NCBI GenBank assembly: GCA_945877045.1
Contig: CAMCQW010000033.1
Span: 1-12,174, forward strand
Origin: Chryseobacterium gleum
GTDB lineage: Bacteria; Bacteroidota; Bacteroidia; Flavobacteriales_D; Crocinitomicaceae
Direction of reading: 5' to 3'
Length of the DNA: 12,174 nucleotides
The position numbers and the translations under genes were made by a program. Under the pieces are notes generated by a model. It did not search any database and was not told where the DNA came from. It was given only the letters and a program-made list of their open reading frames with translations. Positions 1 to 8,421 of the stretch are shown piece by piece; the first letter of the stretch is position 1, and the number at the start of each line of letters is the position of its first letter.

Positions 1-77
1 GATTAAAAGAAAAAGAATTTTGGTATTATTATTTAGATGGTAACGATAGACACGAAATTCATTTAGAAGAAAATTAA
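1..77 (+). CDS. C-terminal tail of an unidentified upstream gene (5' truncated)
   Basis: Reading from base 3, an open frame of 24 codons ends in TAA at 75-77. The peptide contains FWYYYLDGNDRHEIHLE followed by a short acidic end. The other two plus frames stop early (TAA at 4-6 and TAA in the frame starting at base 2). The aromatic and charged composition looks like a genuine protein end, and a strong terminator lies about 100 bases downstream in the same direction. I do not recognise the family, and too little is visible to assign a function. It could still be a chance open frame. Confidence 0.5.
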   Translation, partial: LKEKEFWYYYLDGNDRHEIHLEEN

Positions 78-175
78 GGTCATTTACTGGCATCTCTTTA
101 ATCGTTGATTCCTCATTATGCCATACAATTGATTTTTTTCAGAATAATAAAAGACATTTATTTTTATTGAAAAAC

Positions 176-220
176 AAAAAAATCCTCACCGCAGCAGATA
201 CAGCGGTGAGGATTTTTTTT
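176..220 (+). terminator. Strong rho-independent terminator, nearly symmetric
   Basis: A perfect 12-base-pair stem is formed by AATCCTCACCGC (181-192) and GCGGTGAGGATT (203-214), with a 10-base loop between them. An A-run (176-180) precedes the stem and a T-run (213-220) follows it. On the plus strand this is a textbook intrinsic terminator for the gene ending at 77. Because the left side is A-rich, the minus strand also reads as stem plus U-run, so it could work in both directions. It also insulates the gene starting at 312 from upstream transcription. Confidence 0.9.
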
Positions 221-292
221 ATAAAACAACATTGATTAATTAAAAAAAATACATGTTCTTCTCGGAAATTTCATTCAAATAGATAAATTTAT

Positions 293-306
293 ATTCATTA
301 ATGAAT
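293..306. repeat. 14-base perfect palindrome just upstream of the T9SS gene
   Basis: ATTCATTAATGAAT is its own reverse complement and ends five bases before the ATG at 312. It could be an operator or simply part of the AT-rich leader. Perfect short palindromes of this composition are not rare, so a role is only a possibility. Confidence 0.3.
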
Positions 307-311
307 TTTCT

Positions 312-1760
312 ATGAAACTATTGATCGCATCTCTACTCACATTTCTCACGGTGATTTCTTGGGCTCAGCCTATTATCTCTTGGGAGGAGGAAATTTTTGT
401 GACACAAACCAATCAATTTGGAAACACAAGGCCTCGAATTTGTTTAACAGCTCAAGATATTCCATTGGTTGTTTTTGGAAAAGCTTCTTCAGGATTACTT
501 TATACTTCAAGGCTCGTTGGTTCGATGTTTAACACCCCTTTACCACTTCTGCCAAATAACATGGCTTCGTACTTAACTACTTGGACAGGGCCAGATGTAG
601 CCTCAAATGGCGATACTGTGGTCGTTGTTTTCAAGGCTCAGCCTATGGATCTTGGTCACGTTTATTCGCTTCGATCGCTAGATGGCGGACTCACTTTTTC
701 AGATACGATTCGAGTAGATAATCACCCACTTGGTATCGCTTGGTTACCCTCCCTTGATATGGATGAAAACAGCAATCCATCGATAGTTTATATGGCTCAT
801 GATCCTAATTGGACAAATCCAAGATACAATGTGGTGCATTCAATAAATAAAGGACTTAGCTATGAAAATGAAATGGAAATAACCCTTGCTATTCCTCAAG
901 AAGCATGTGATTGCTGTCCCGCGGAATATGTCATCAATGGAAATCAACATGCCTTATTATACCGAAATAACGATGCCAATGTGAGAGATATTTATGCCGT
1001 TTATTCAGATGATGACGGGGCTAATTATTCTTCTTATGTCAATGTAAACGACCTAAATTGGGTGGTAAATTCCTGCCCTTCCACTGGTCCACATGGCGTT
1101 TTTAATAATGGAAAACTGCTTACCGCTTCTGCAAGCGCGGCATCGGGAAAGTACAGAGCTTATTTGAGTGAAACAGCAACAAGCCCATCGCTTGTCTTAC
1201 AAACCCAAACCATGATGACGCCCCCTGGAAATATAAACGGAGCACAAAATTACCCCAGGATTTCCGGGGAAAATGATACAATTGTCTTGATTTGGCAAGA
1301 AAACTCCCCTTCAAACAACGATATTTACGCTGGGATTACAGTAAGTGGCTCAATCCAAGAACTAGTGGATTCTAAAGCAATTGTTAATGATTCAACCATG
1401 GGTTCACAAAGTAATCCGGATATAATTTATGCGAATGGGAAGGTACATTGTGTTTTTCAAGATGCCATTTCTGGTAAGGTAATTTACAAAAGAGGCATCT
1501 TAAGTATGAACTCCATCAGTCAAGTTCCTAATCAAGATCTAATCGTTTTTCCAAACCCCTTATCTACTTCAATCACGATTAAATCGAATCTACTAACTAG
1601 TTCTTATACGATTTACAATGCTTTGGGAGGAATAGTACAAACAGGTATTTTGACTTCATTGGAAACTGAAGTTAATTTATCTGCCTTACCCAATGGGACT
1701 TACCACTTAAAAATCGGTAAGGATCAACTTAAATCTTTTCAAATTATTAAGAATAACTAA
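312..1760 (+). CDS. Secreted sialidase-like beta-propeller protein with T9SS type A sorting domain
   Basis: The 482-residue product opens with a Sec signal peptide (residues 1 to about 19, ending SWAQ). Residues about 25-395 look like a BNR/sialidase-type propeller, with Asp-box-like repeats at 122-129 (SLDGGLTF), 177-184 (SINKGLSY) and 232-239 (SDDDGANY). A cysteine cluster CDCCP at 199-203 is followed by SCPSTGP at 254-260. I recall this pairing from Bacteroidota proteins annotated as exo-alpha-sialidase. Residues about 405-482 form a T9SS type A C-terminal domain: FPNP at 413-416, then the IYNALGG, LSALPNGTYHLKI and IIK segments. The protein is therefore expected to cross the outer membrane through the type IX system and be released or attached at the surface. 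I see no N-terminal FRIP motif and cannot trace the arginine triad of true sialidases, so enzymatic activity is unproven. Binding or adhesion is equally possible. The gene stands alone, between a terminator and a convergent gene. A -7-like TAAATTTA lies at 284-291 without a clear partner. Confidence 0.85.
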   Translation: MKLLIASLLTFLTVISWAQPIISWEEEIFVTQTNQFGNTRPRICLTAQDIPLVVFGKASSGLLYTSRLVGSMFNTPLPLLPNNMASYLTTWTGPDVASNGDTVVVVFKAQPMDLGHVYSLRSLDGGLTFSDTIRVDNHPLGIAWLPSLDMDENSNPSIVYMAHDPNWTNPRYNVVHSINKGLSYENEMEITLAIPQEACDCCPAEYVINGNQHALLYRNNDANVRDIYAVYSDDDGANYSSYVNVNDLNWVVNSCPSTGPHGVFNNGKLLTASASAASGKYRAYLSETATSPSLVLQTQTMMTPPGNINGAQNYPRISGENDTIVLIWQENSPSNNDIYAGITVSGSIQELVDSKAIVNDSTMGSQSNPDIIYANGKVHCVFQDAISGKVIYKRGILSMNSISQVPNQDLIVFPNPLSTSITIKSNLLTSSYTIYNALGGIVQTGILTSLETEVNLSALPNGTYHLKIGKDQLKSFQIIKNN

Positions 1761-1794
1761 AGATTACTTGCACTCCACCTCTAAAAAGCTTTAG

Positions 1795-4700
1795 TCAATT
1801 TAACTTAAACAAGACATTTAAGCGTTGCAATTCTTTATAAAGTTCCGTTCCTGGTTTAACCTTTACAGAGCGTGAGGGCATTTTTATCTCCACCCCATCT
1901 AGACTATCAATAATCGTAAATTCAATAGGACAATTTCCTGTATTGTTAAGGAACACACCGCTTAATTCATCAATTAACAACTTATCTAAATCGGAATTTA
2001 AAATGGTTAACTGAATGTTTTTAGTTTTCTTGTCGCGTAAATCTTCCAATAATTCAATACTGCTTACCACGAACTCTAGATCAGTTCGATAACGAGGTAT
2101 TTCAATTCTTCCACGAAGCGTAATAAAAGTGCCCGGCACCATAAAGTGCTTGAATTTTAAGTAGTTTTCCTTAAAAATATTCAACTTAAATTGATCAGCA
2201 TAATCTTCAAAAACAAATGTTCCGAAAGGATCTCCTGCCCGGGTTAAACGATGTTCAACACTTGTTACCACCGCAGCAAAAAACAAATCACGTCCCTTAT
2301 TTTTATCGAAATCAGAAAGCATACCCACATTTGCTGGGCAAAAAGCACTGATTTCAACTTTGAAATCGTCCAAGGGATGGCCAGATATATAAATTCCTAT
2401 CATTTCTTTTTCCTTACTTAACTTAAAGCTACTTGCCCATTCATCGCAATAAGGAATTACGGGTTCAGGTAAAAGATTGTCGGTTTTAGTTCCGAATATA
2501 TCGTATTGCGGCGAATTTAAATTAGACTGATACAATTCCCCATATCTATGAACACTTTCGACGAATAATCTACCGCTGTTATCTTTTAAAAGATATTGAG
2601 AGCGATTAACCCCCTTGAATGAATCAAAACCTCCTGCATAAACAAGGCATTCAAATACACGTTTCGTACAACTTGATAAATTAACTTTCTTTGAGAAATC
2701 GAAAATTGACGTATAATGCTCGGTTTTCCTTCCTTCAATAATTGCTTCTACCGGTCCAGCACCCATGCCACGAATAGCGCCGAGACCAAATCGAATAGCG
2801 CCATCTTTATTTACCGTGAAATTCATTTTAGATTCATTTACATCAGGCCCAAGAACTGGAATCTCCATTCTTTTACATTCTTCCATGAAAAAAGTAACCT
2901 GTTTCATGTCGCTCATATTGTTGCTCAATACAGAGGCCATGTATTCAGCTGGATAATTCGCTTTTAAGAAAGCCGTTTGGTAAGCAATCCACGCATAACA
3001 AGTAGAGTGGGATTTATTAAACGCATACGATGCAAATGCCTCCCAATCTTTCCATATTTTTTCAAGCTTCGTGGCATCATGCCCCTTCAATCCACCTTGA
3101 TCTATGAATATTGGCTTCATTTTACTTAAAACCTTCGCATCCTTTTTACCCATTGCTTTACGCAAAGTATCTGCCTGCCCTTTCGTGAAATCTGCTAGTC
3201 TTTGTGACAAAAGCATTACTTGCTCTTGGTAGACTGTAATGCCATACGTTTCTTTTAAATATTCGGAACAATCATCCAAATCATACACAATCGGTTCGAC
3301 ACCATGTTTGCGTTTAATAAATGATGGAATGTACTCCAATGGTCCTGGCCTATATAGCGCATTCATTGCGATTAAATCCGCAAATTCAGTTGGCTTCAAT
3401 TCCTTCAAGTATTTTTGCATTCCTGCCGATTCATACTGAAAAATGCCTACCGTTTCCCCTTTTTGAAAGAGGGAATACGTTTTTAGGTCATCGTCCGCAA
3501 ATTCATCTGGATCCAAGACAATTCCTCGATTTTCAATAATAATTTTTACCGCATCTTTGATCAAGGTGAGGGTTTTTAATCCTAAAAAGTCCATTTTCAG
3601 TAAGCCCGCATCTTCAGCCACTGAATTATCAAATTGGGTGCAGACCATTTCCGAATCCTTCGCTGTAGCGACCGGCACAAAATTAGTGATGTCATCAGGG
3701 GTAATAATTACACCGCAGGCATGTATTCCGGTATTTCGAACGGTCCCTTCAATTTCCATTGCCTTCTGAAGGACGAGTCCTTTTAAATCTGTTCCTTTAT
3801 AAATCCCCCTTAATTCTTTTGCATTGTTAAAGGCCTCCTGGTTATTTTTTAATTCATCCGACAATAGAAAATCTTCCATTGAAAAAAGCTTTTTCAATGA
3901 AATGTCAGGAATAAGCTTGGCCAATCGGTCCGCATCAGGCAGGGATAAATTAAGGACCCTTGCAGCATCACGAACGGCAGATTTTGCCGCCATGGTGCCA
4001 TACGTAATAATTTGAGCGACCTGACTCACCCCATATTTTTGAATTACATAATCAATTACTTTACTTCGACCCTCATCATCAAAATCAATATCGATATCTG
4101 GCATAGATATACGATCAGGATTTAGAAAGCGCTCAAAAAGTAAATCATACTTTATCGGATCAACATTCGTTATTTTGGTCGCATAAGCAACAACAGATCC
4201 TGCTGCCGACCCTCTTCCTGGACCAACCGAAACACCCATTTCACGCGCCGCATTACAAAAGTCTTGAACAATTAAGAAATAGCCCGGATAACCAGTGTTT
4301 TTAATGGTCTCCAACTCAAAATCTATTCGCTCGATTAATTCATCCGTTAATTCACCGTAGCGTTTTTTAGCACCTTCATAGCTTAAATGACGCAAATAGG
4401 CATTTTCCCCAAGTTTTGATCCTGTTTCTGCATCGATTTCATGGATAAATTCGCTGGGAATATCAAAGGCAGGAAGTAAAACTTCTCGTGCTAAAGAATA
4501 ATGCTCACATTTATCTATTATTTCTTGGATATTAATTATCGCCTCCGGAAGATTAGCGAAAAGTCGCTTCATTTCATCAGGAGATTTAAAATAGAACTGA
4601 TTATTTGGCATTCCAAAACGGTATCCCCTGCCTCTTCCTATTGGTGTAGAAACCAACTCATTGTCTTTCACGCATAGTAAGATGTCGTGGGCTACAGCAT

Positions 4701-6150
4701 CTTTTTGTTCAATATAAAAAGTATTGTTGGTTGCAACAATTTTCACCGCATGTTTATTCGCGAGATCAACTAACACTTGATTCAACCTATCCTCCGATTC
4801 GATTTCAAAGCGGTTAATTTCGATGTAAAAATCATCCTGAAACAAGTTCTTCCACCAAATCAATGAATCCTCCGCTTGTTTTTCCCCAACATTTAAAATT
4901 AAGTTAGGGATTTCGCCGTAGGAATTTCCTGAAAGAACAATTATATCATCGTGGTACTGTTCAATTAAACCTTTGTCAATCCTTGGGACATAGTACTTCC
5001 CTTTCGTGTAGGAAAGCGAAGCCAACTTGATTAAATTTTGATAGCCATTTTTATTTTTTGCTAAAAAGACCATTTGAGAACCATTATCTTGGCGTGTCTT
5101 ATCTAAATAGTTAGCGCACACATTAAATACACAACCAATAATTGGCAACATCTCTTTTTTGTGAAATTCATCGCCATCATTCGACGTGGAGGTTTTCTCT
5201 TTCTTTATGTTTTTGTTATAGTCACTAACCGCTTTTTCAAAATGAAAAGCAGCCATCAAATTTCCAAGATCCGTTATGGCAAGAGCTGACATGTTTAATT
5301 CACCTGCTTTTCTAACTAAAGACTTAATATCAGAACTTGATTGCAGAATAGAATATTGAGAATGATTGTGTAGGTGCACAAAATTTGCTTCCTCAAAAGC
5401 GGATGCTAGGTCTTCAGAAATTTCCTTTTTTTGATTCGGAACAGAGGCAGGAACTAATTTAGCACTTTCTGCTTTTAAATTAAGATGCGTTAATCCAATA
5501 GGAGCTATCAGAGATGGATTCGCCTCGCTAAATCTTCTCAAGTAACCTGCTTCTTTTTTTAATAGTTCTTCAGAGAAATGTCCCCGGCGAATTAATTCTA
5601 AGAAGCATCGAGTCGTAGCCTCGACGTCCGCTGTAGCGTTATGTGCCTCATCAAAGGGTTGATTAAAAAGAAAAATGACCAATTCCGTTAAAGTCGGTTT
5701 TTTGAAGCCGCCCCCTTTTCGTCCTCCTAATTGACAAAGTACAGCCGTTTCTTCAGAGCAGGTATCCAAGATGGGAATACCCAAAAATGGAGATTCCTCT
5801 TGCAATCTAAAAAATTCGCAGCCCATGATATTCACATCAAACTTTAGATTATGCCCAACCATAAAATCAGCCTTGGCTAAATCACTTTTAAATAAATTTA
5901 ATACAACCGACATATCTTCCCCAAGCAAATCGGCTAATTCAGTTGATATTCCATGCAAGCTTTCTGCTTTGAAGGGGACATTATATCCTACAGGCTTGAT
6001 TATAAAATCCTTTTGTAGGATAAGTCCGCCCATGTCATCATGAATTTGCCAAGCCAACTGAACGACCCGAGGCCAATTATCAGTATCACTTATCGGCGCA
6101 TCAAAATTCGCCGGCAAGCCCGTTGTCTCGGTATCAAAAACTATGTACAT
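1795..6150 (-). CDS. dnaE: DNA polymerase III alpha subunit with fused N-terminal DEDDh proofreading exonuclease
   Basis: The 1451-residue product is the replicative polymerase, far longer than E. coli DnaE (1160) because of an added N-terminal domain. Residues 1 to about 200 are a DnaQ/epsilon-like 3'-5' exonuclease: D6 and E8 in FDTETTGL, D105 in HNLKFD, and H170 with D175 in HNATAD (DEDDh set complete). A linker leads to a PHP domain (about 257-500), where H261 and H263 are present but the usual TDHG reads TDLG (L295). The polymerase core (about 590-1060) holds GPGRGSAAGS at 643-652, catalytic D685 and D687 in PDIDIDF, and D854 in KMDFLGL. Helix-hairpin-helix sequence (about 1095-1180) is followed by QYDIF at 1215-1219, a good beta-clamp binding motif, then an OB fold (about 1286-1370) and a C-terminal tail. 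It needs no separate epsilon subunit in principle. The ATG at 6150 opens directly into the exonuclease's first strand, which supports that start. I recall the same fusion in flavobacterial DnaE, so it is probably lineage-typical. Confidence 0.97.
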   Translation of the reverse strand: MYIVFDTETTGLPANFDAPISDTDNWPRVVQLAWQIHDDMGGLILQKDFIIKPVGYNVPFKAESLHGISTELADLLGEDMSVVLNLFKSDLAKADFMVGHNLKFDVNIMGCEFFRLQEESPFLGIPILDTCSEETAVLCQLGGRKGGGFKKPTLTELVIFLFNQPFDEAHNATADVEATTRCFLELIRRGHFSEELLKKEAGYLRRFSEANPSLIAPIGLTHLNLKAESAKLVPASVPNQKKEISEDLASAFEEANFVHLHNHSQYSILQSSSDIKSLVRKAGELNMSALAITDLGNLMAAFHFEKAVSDYNKNIKKEKTSTSNDGDEFHKKEMLPIIGCVFNVCANYLDKTRQDNGSQMVFLAKNKNGYQNLIKLASLSYTKGKYYVPRIDKGLIEQYHDDIIVLSGNSYGEIPNLILNVGEKQAEDSLIWWKNLFQDDFYIEINRFEIESEDRLNQVLVDLANKHAVKIVATNNTFYIEQKDAVAHDILLCVKDNELVSTPIGRGRGYRFGMPNNQFYFKSPDEMKRLFANLPEAIINIQEIIDKCEHYSLAREVLLPAFDIPSEFIHEIDAETGSKLGENAYLRHLSYEGAKKRYGELTDELIERIDFELETIKNTGYPGYFLIVQDFCNAAREMGVSVGPGRGSAAGSVVAYATKITNVDPIKYDLLFERFLNPDRISMPDIDIDFDDEGRSKVIDYVIQKYGVSQVAQIITYGTMAAKSAVRDAARVLNLSLPDADRLAKLIPDISLKKLFSMEDFLLSDELKNNQEAFNNAKELRGIYKGTDLKGLVLQKAMEIEGTVRNTGIHACGVIITPDDITNFVPVATAKDSEMVCTQFDNSVAEDAGLLKMDFLGLKTLTLIKDAVKIIIENRGIVLDPDEFADDDLKTYSLFQKGETVGIFQYESAGMQKYLKELKPTEFADLIAMNALYRPGPLEYIPSFIKRKHGVEPIVYDLDDCSEYLKETYGITVYQEQVMLLSQRLADFTKGQADTLRKAMGKKDAKVLSKMKPIFIDQGGLKGHDATKLEKIWKDWEAFASYAFNKSHSTCYAWIAYQTAFLKANYPAEYMASVLSNNMSDMKQVTFFMEECKRMEIPVLGPDVNESKMNFTVNKDGAIRFGLGAIRGMGAGPVEAIIEGRKTEHYTSIFDFSKKVNLSSCTKRVFECLVYAGGFDSFKGVNRSQYLLKDNSGRLFVESVHRYGELYQSNLNSPQYDIFGTKTDNLLPEPVIPYCDEWASSFKLSKEKEMIGIYISGHPLDDFKVEISAFCPANVGMLSDFDKNKGRDLFFAAVVTSVEHRLTRAGDPFGTFVFEDYADQFKLNIFKENYLKFKHFMVPGTFITLRGRIEIPRYRTDLEFVVSSIELLEDLRDKKTKNIQLTILNSDLDKLLIDELSGVFLNNTGNCPIEFTIIDSLDGVEIKMPSRSVKVKPGTELYKELQRLNVLFKLN

Positions 6151-6421
6151 AAATGGAAAAAATTGGAATCTTAAAATTAGGTAATTTATAAACTACATTT
6201 TCACTTGTTGAAAAATAAATTTCTGGATTTCTCTAGCAAAAACGTAGTAGCGAGATTCCGCCAGCTAAAACTCTTTAATTGAAAGAAATAACACTACACT
6301 TCTTGGTAGAAATATACACGTTTTCGTCAACCAATAAATGCACAAGAAGAAGGGTAACTAATTTTAAGGGAACGATAAGCAATTATTGGATGAACTTACT
6401 TATTATGTGAAATCTCAACGC
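6151..6421. other. Intergenic region without a gene
   Basis: This 271-base AT-rich stretch separates the dnaE start from the stop of the upstream lipoprotein gene. No open frame here reads like a protein. It holds a promoter candidate for dnaE at 6210-6242 and an imperfect hairpin at 6225-6259. No T-run terminator is visible directly after the lipoprotein gene. Confidence 0.6.
6210..6242 (-). promoter_or_regulatory. Candidate Bacteroidota-type promoter for dnaE
   Basis: On the minus strand TTTTTG (6242 to 6237) is followed after 19 bases by TATTTTTC (6217 to 6210). This compares well with the phylum's -33 TTTG and -7 TAnnTTTG elements, with one mismatch in the -7 box. It would leave a leader of roughly 55 bases before the ATG at 6150. 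In AT-rich DNA such matches arise by chance, so this is tentative. Confidence 0.3.
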
Positions 6422-7945
6422 TTAATCCGTTAAAGTCCCTTCAACTTCCCAATTAGCCCTCACTTTTAGGATGGATCGGTACCACAAAATGGTTTCCGCT
6501 TGCCGTTTTTCTTCCCAATTAATGGGATCCCAACTACCATTATTATTCGCATCGAGTACTATTCTTACGTAATATTCACCCGGGATTAGATCGGTGAAGA
6601 CATACTTTTTTGTTTTATTGGCCGCTATTTCGCGAACAAGCACTTCCCCTTTCATCAATTGAATAATGGCATTTTCTGTTTGTGTATTGCTATTTAACAC
6701 AATACTTCCGTAATCTCGCTTTTGAGAGACACTTACTTTAGAAGTAAAACCACTACTAATCGCGCCAGAACCTCCCGTAATTGCCCCTTCATCACCATGA
6801 ATTAAAACGCTGCTCAAACTATTCCACTTCAAAAAGAATTCAAGCTTATTGCCGGAAAACACAACGGAATCTGGTGTTATTTTCGTGCTATCCGTTAAAT
6901 TTAAGACGCTCATCTTTTGAAGATCTATTCCAGTAATTTTATCCTTCACTTCAAAAATGGCATGAAAAGGATAGGCATTCGATGGATTTTGTGGAAGCAA
7001 CTTTGGATTCAATTTCAAAGAACGGTCTTTTAAAACTGTTCGAATACGGGTGGTATCACTTCCAACAACTAAGTAGGAAACATCACTTGTAATAACGCCA
7101 GTAGACAGTAATAGGCTATCGGTTCCCGCTGTAAAAAATTGTGTGATTCGATTCCCGTTAAAATACAAACTATCTGTATTCTTGTCTTTTGGGAAATGAA
7201 GCCCGATTAAACCCGGTGGGATATATTTTATGTTCTTGATTTTGTCTTTACTAAAAGGTTTTGAAAGCCCAATATGAAGGGTATCATGAAAATCACCATC
7301 TATCGTAATTCCCTCAAAACTTCCCCCTTGAATTTCACTTTCTTGCATTGTCAGGTCTTTATTGAGATCGATCATGGCCTTGCAGAAATAAGTTCCTTTT
7401 GCAATATTTTTAATAGTGGCCATGCCATCAGCATTCGATTGAATAAAATACCTAGGGATTTTTTGGTTTAAAGAATCGTATAAACCTAACAATACATTTT
7501 CAATCGGTGTTCCATAAAAGGCATCAAAAACAAGCGCATTAAAAACCAACGAATCGATGGTAGGCCCAGTTGAAAAAATAAGATTTATGAGTTCGCTGTT
7601 TCCTTCAGAAACATCCTTCACCGCACTGTTAAGATAAATTCGATACGTGGTAGCTGGCTTTAGTTGTTCCGACCACGACAGGGCAAGTCTTTTTTTATTC
7701 ACCTTACATGAAATTAGTGCATCGGGCGGCACAATGGCAATATTTCCCTGCGACTGTACCAACTGAAAATATTCATCAAAATCAAGGGATATTTCTTTTG
7801 AATTAAAATTCACCGCGCCTTCAGGAATGGACCTCTTTTTTATTTTTGGAGCAGTAACATCTTTTTCGCCACCTGTAATTGTTCCAACTTGAGCGCATGA
7901 GGAGAGAAGCAGAAGAAATATAAAACCTAGCTTAATAATCCGCAT
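6422..7945 (-). CDS. Ig-like domain lipoprotein, Bacteroidota family
   Basis: The 507-residue product has a lipoprotein signal peptide with lipobox LSSC, so C17 is the predicted lipidated residue. The mature start contains GTITGGEKDVTAPKI (21-35), a signature I associate with Bacteroidota lipoproteins that carry a bacterial Ig-like (Big_5/SbsA-like) domain. That domain occupies about 32-130 and ends near FSTGPTIDSL. A carboxypeptidase-regulatory-like beta segment follows (about 137-215, including GTPIENVLLGLYDS and ADGMATIKNIAKGTYF). The C-terminus has DANNNGSWDPINWEEKRQ and then a strand-rich close, also typical of the family. No acidic or lysine-rich surface-export signal follows the cysteine, so a periplasm-facing location is likely (inference). 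The molecular role is unknown. Its ATG lies inside the end of the upstream methionine sulfoxide reductase gene (19-base overlap), so the two are probably co-transcribed. Confidence 0.85.
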   Translation of the reverse strand: MRIIKLGFIFLLLLSSCAQVGTITGGEKDVTAPKIKKRSIPEGAVNFNSKEISLDFDEYFQLVQSQGNIAIVPPDALISCKVNKKRLALSWSEQLKPATTYRIYLNSAVKDVSEGNSELINLIFSTGPTIDSLVFNALVFDAFYGTPIENVLLGLYDSLNQKIPRYFIQSNADGMATIKNIAKGTYFCKAMIDLNKDLTMQESEIQGGSFEGITIDGDFHDTLHIGLSKPFSKDKIKNIKYIPPGLIGLHFPKDKNTDSLYFNGNRITQFFTAGTDSLLLSTGVITSDVSYLVVGSDTTRIRTVLKDRSLKLNPKLLPQNPSNAYPFHAIFEVKDKITGIDLQKMSVLNLTDSTKITPDSVVFSGNKLEFFLKWNSLSSVLIHGDEGAITGGSGAISSGFTSKVSVSQKRDYGSIVLNSNTQTENAIIQLMKGEVLVREIAANKTKKYVFTDLIPGEYYVRIVLDANNNGSWDPINWEEKRQAETILWYRSILKVRANWEVEGTLTD

Positions 7946-8421
7946 AACATCTCCAAGTATTTGACATCTAATTCATCAAAGTTATCGTTTATATCACTAT
8001 CAACATCTAAAACAGCGATTACTTTTCCATCCACAAAAACAGGGACAACAATTTCACTTTTTGTTTGAGAACTACAAGCAATATGACCTGGAAATTTTTC
8101 AACATCAGGAACAACAATCGTTTTCATTTCCTTCCATGCGGTCCCACAAACTCCTTTTCCAAAAGAGATTCTTGTACATGCGATAGGTCCTTGAAATGGT
8201 CCAAGAACTAGTTCGTTTTCAATAACACGATAAAAACCCACCCAAAAAAAACCAAAACACTCTTTTAAAACGGCGCTGATGTTCGCATAATTTGCTACTT
8301 GATCCGTTTCAGAAGCGATTAGTGCTTTAAGCTGTGGAATCAAGGCCTCATACCTTTCGGTTTTACTTCCAGTAAAAATTAGTTGGCTTTCCACTTTATA
8401 AAAATAAGAGACAAAAATCAC
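7927..8421 (-). CDS. msrC: Free methionine-R-sulfoxide reductase (GAF-domain fRMsr)
   Basis: The 164-residue cytosolic enzyme reduces free methionine-R-sulfoxide to methionine, using thioredoxin-type reductant. It is a single GAF domain. The three cysteines of the family are present: C82 (IACTRISFGKG), C92 (GVCGTAW) and C116 (GHIACSS). Their spacing (10 and 24 residues) matches my memory of E. coli fRMsr C84, C94 and C118. The substrate-pocket acids E123 (SEIVVP), D139 and D141 (LDVDS) are also conserved. The annotated start is a GTG at 8421. A second in-frame GTG at 8394 (codon 10) would give a 155-residue protein starting VESQLIF, and I cannot decide between them because neither has a clear ribosome site. 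The gene overlaps the downstream lipoprotein gene by 19 bases and is divergent from the exonuclease gene at 8478, leaving at most 56-83 bases for both promoters. Confidence 0.93.
   Translation of the reverse strand: MIFVSYFYKVESQLIFTGSKTERYEALIPQLKALIASETDQVANYANISAVLKECFGFFWVGFYRVIENELVLGPFQGPIACTRISFGKGVCGTAWKEMKTIVVPDVEKFPGHIACSSQTKSEIVVPVFVDGKVIAVLDVDSDINDNFDELDVKYLEMLCGLLS

Noticed and set aside
1781..1794. Shared terminator between the convergent T9SS gene and dnaE (CTAAA AAGC TTTAG)
   Set aside because: The stem has only five mostly A-T pairs and no adequate T-run on either side, so it is too weak to call.
2716..4015. Several plus-strand open frames of 63-83 codons inside dnaE
   Set aside because: They lie opposite a well-supported coding frame and read like antisense shadows, with no family features.
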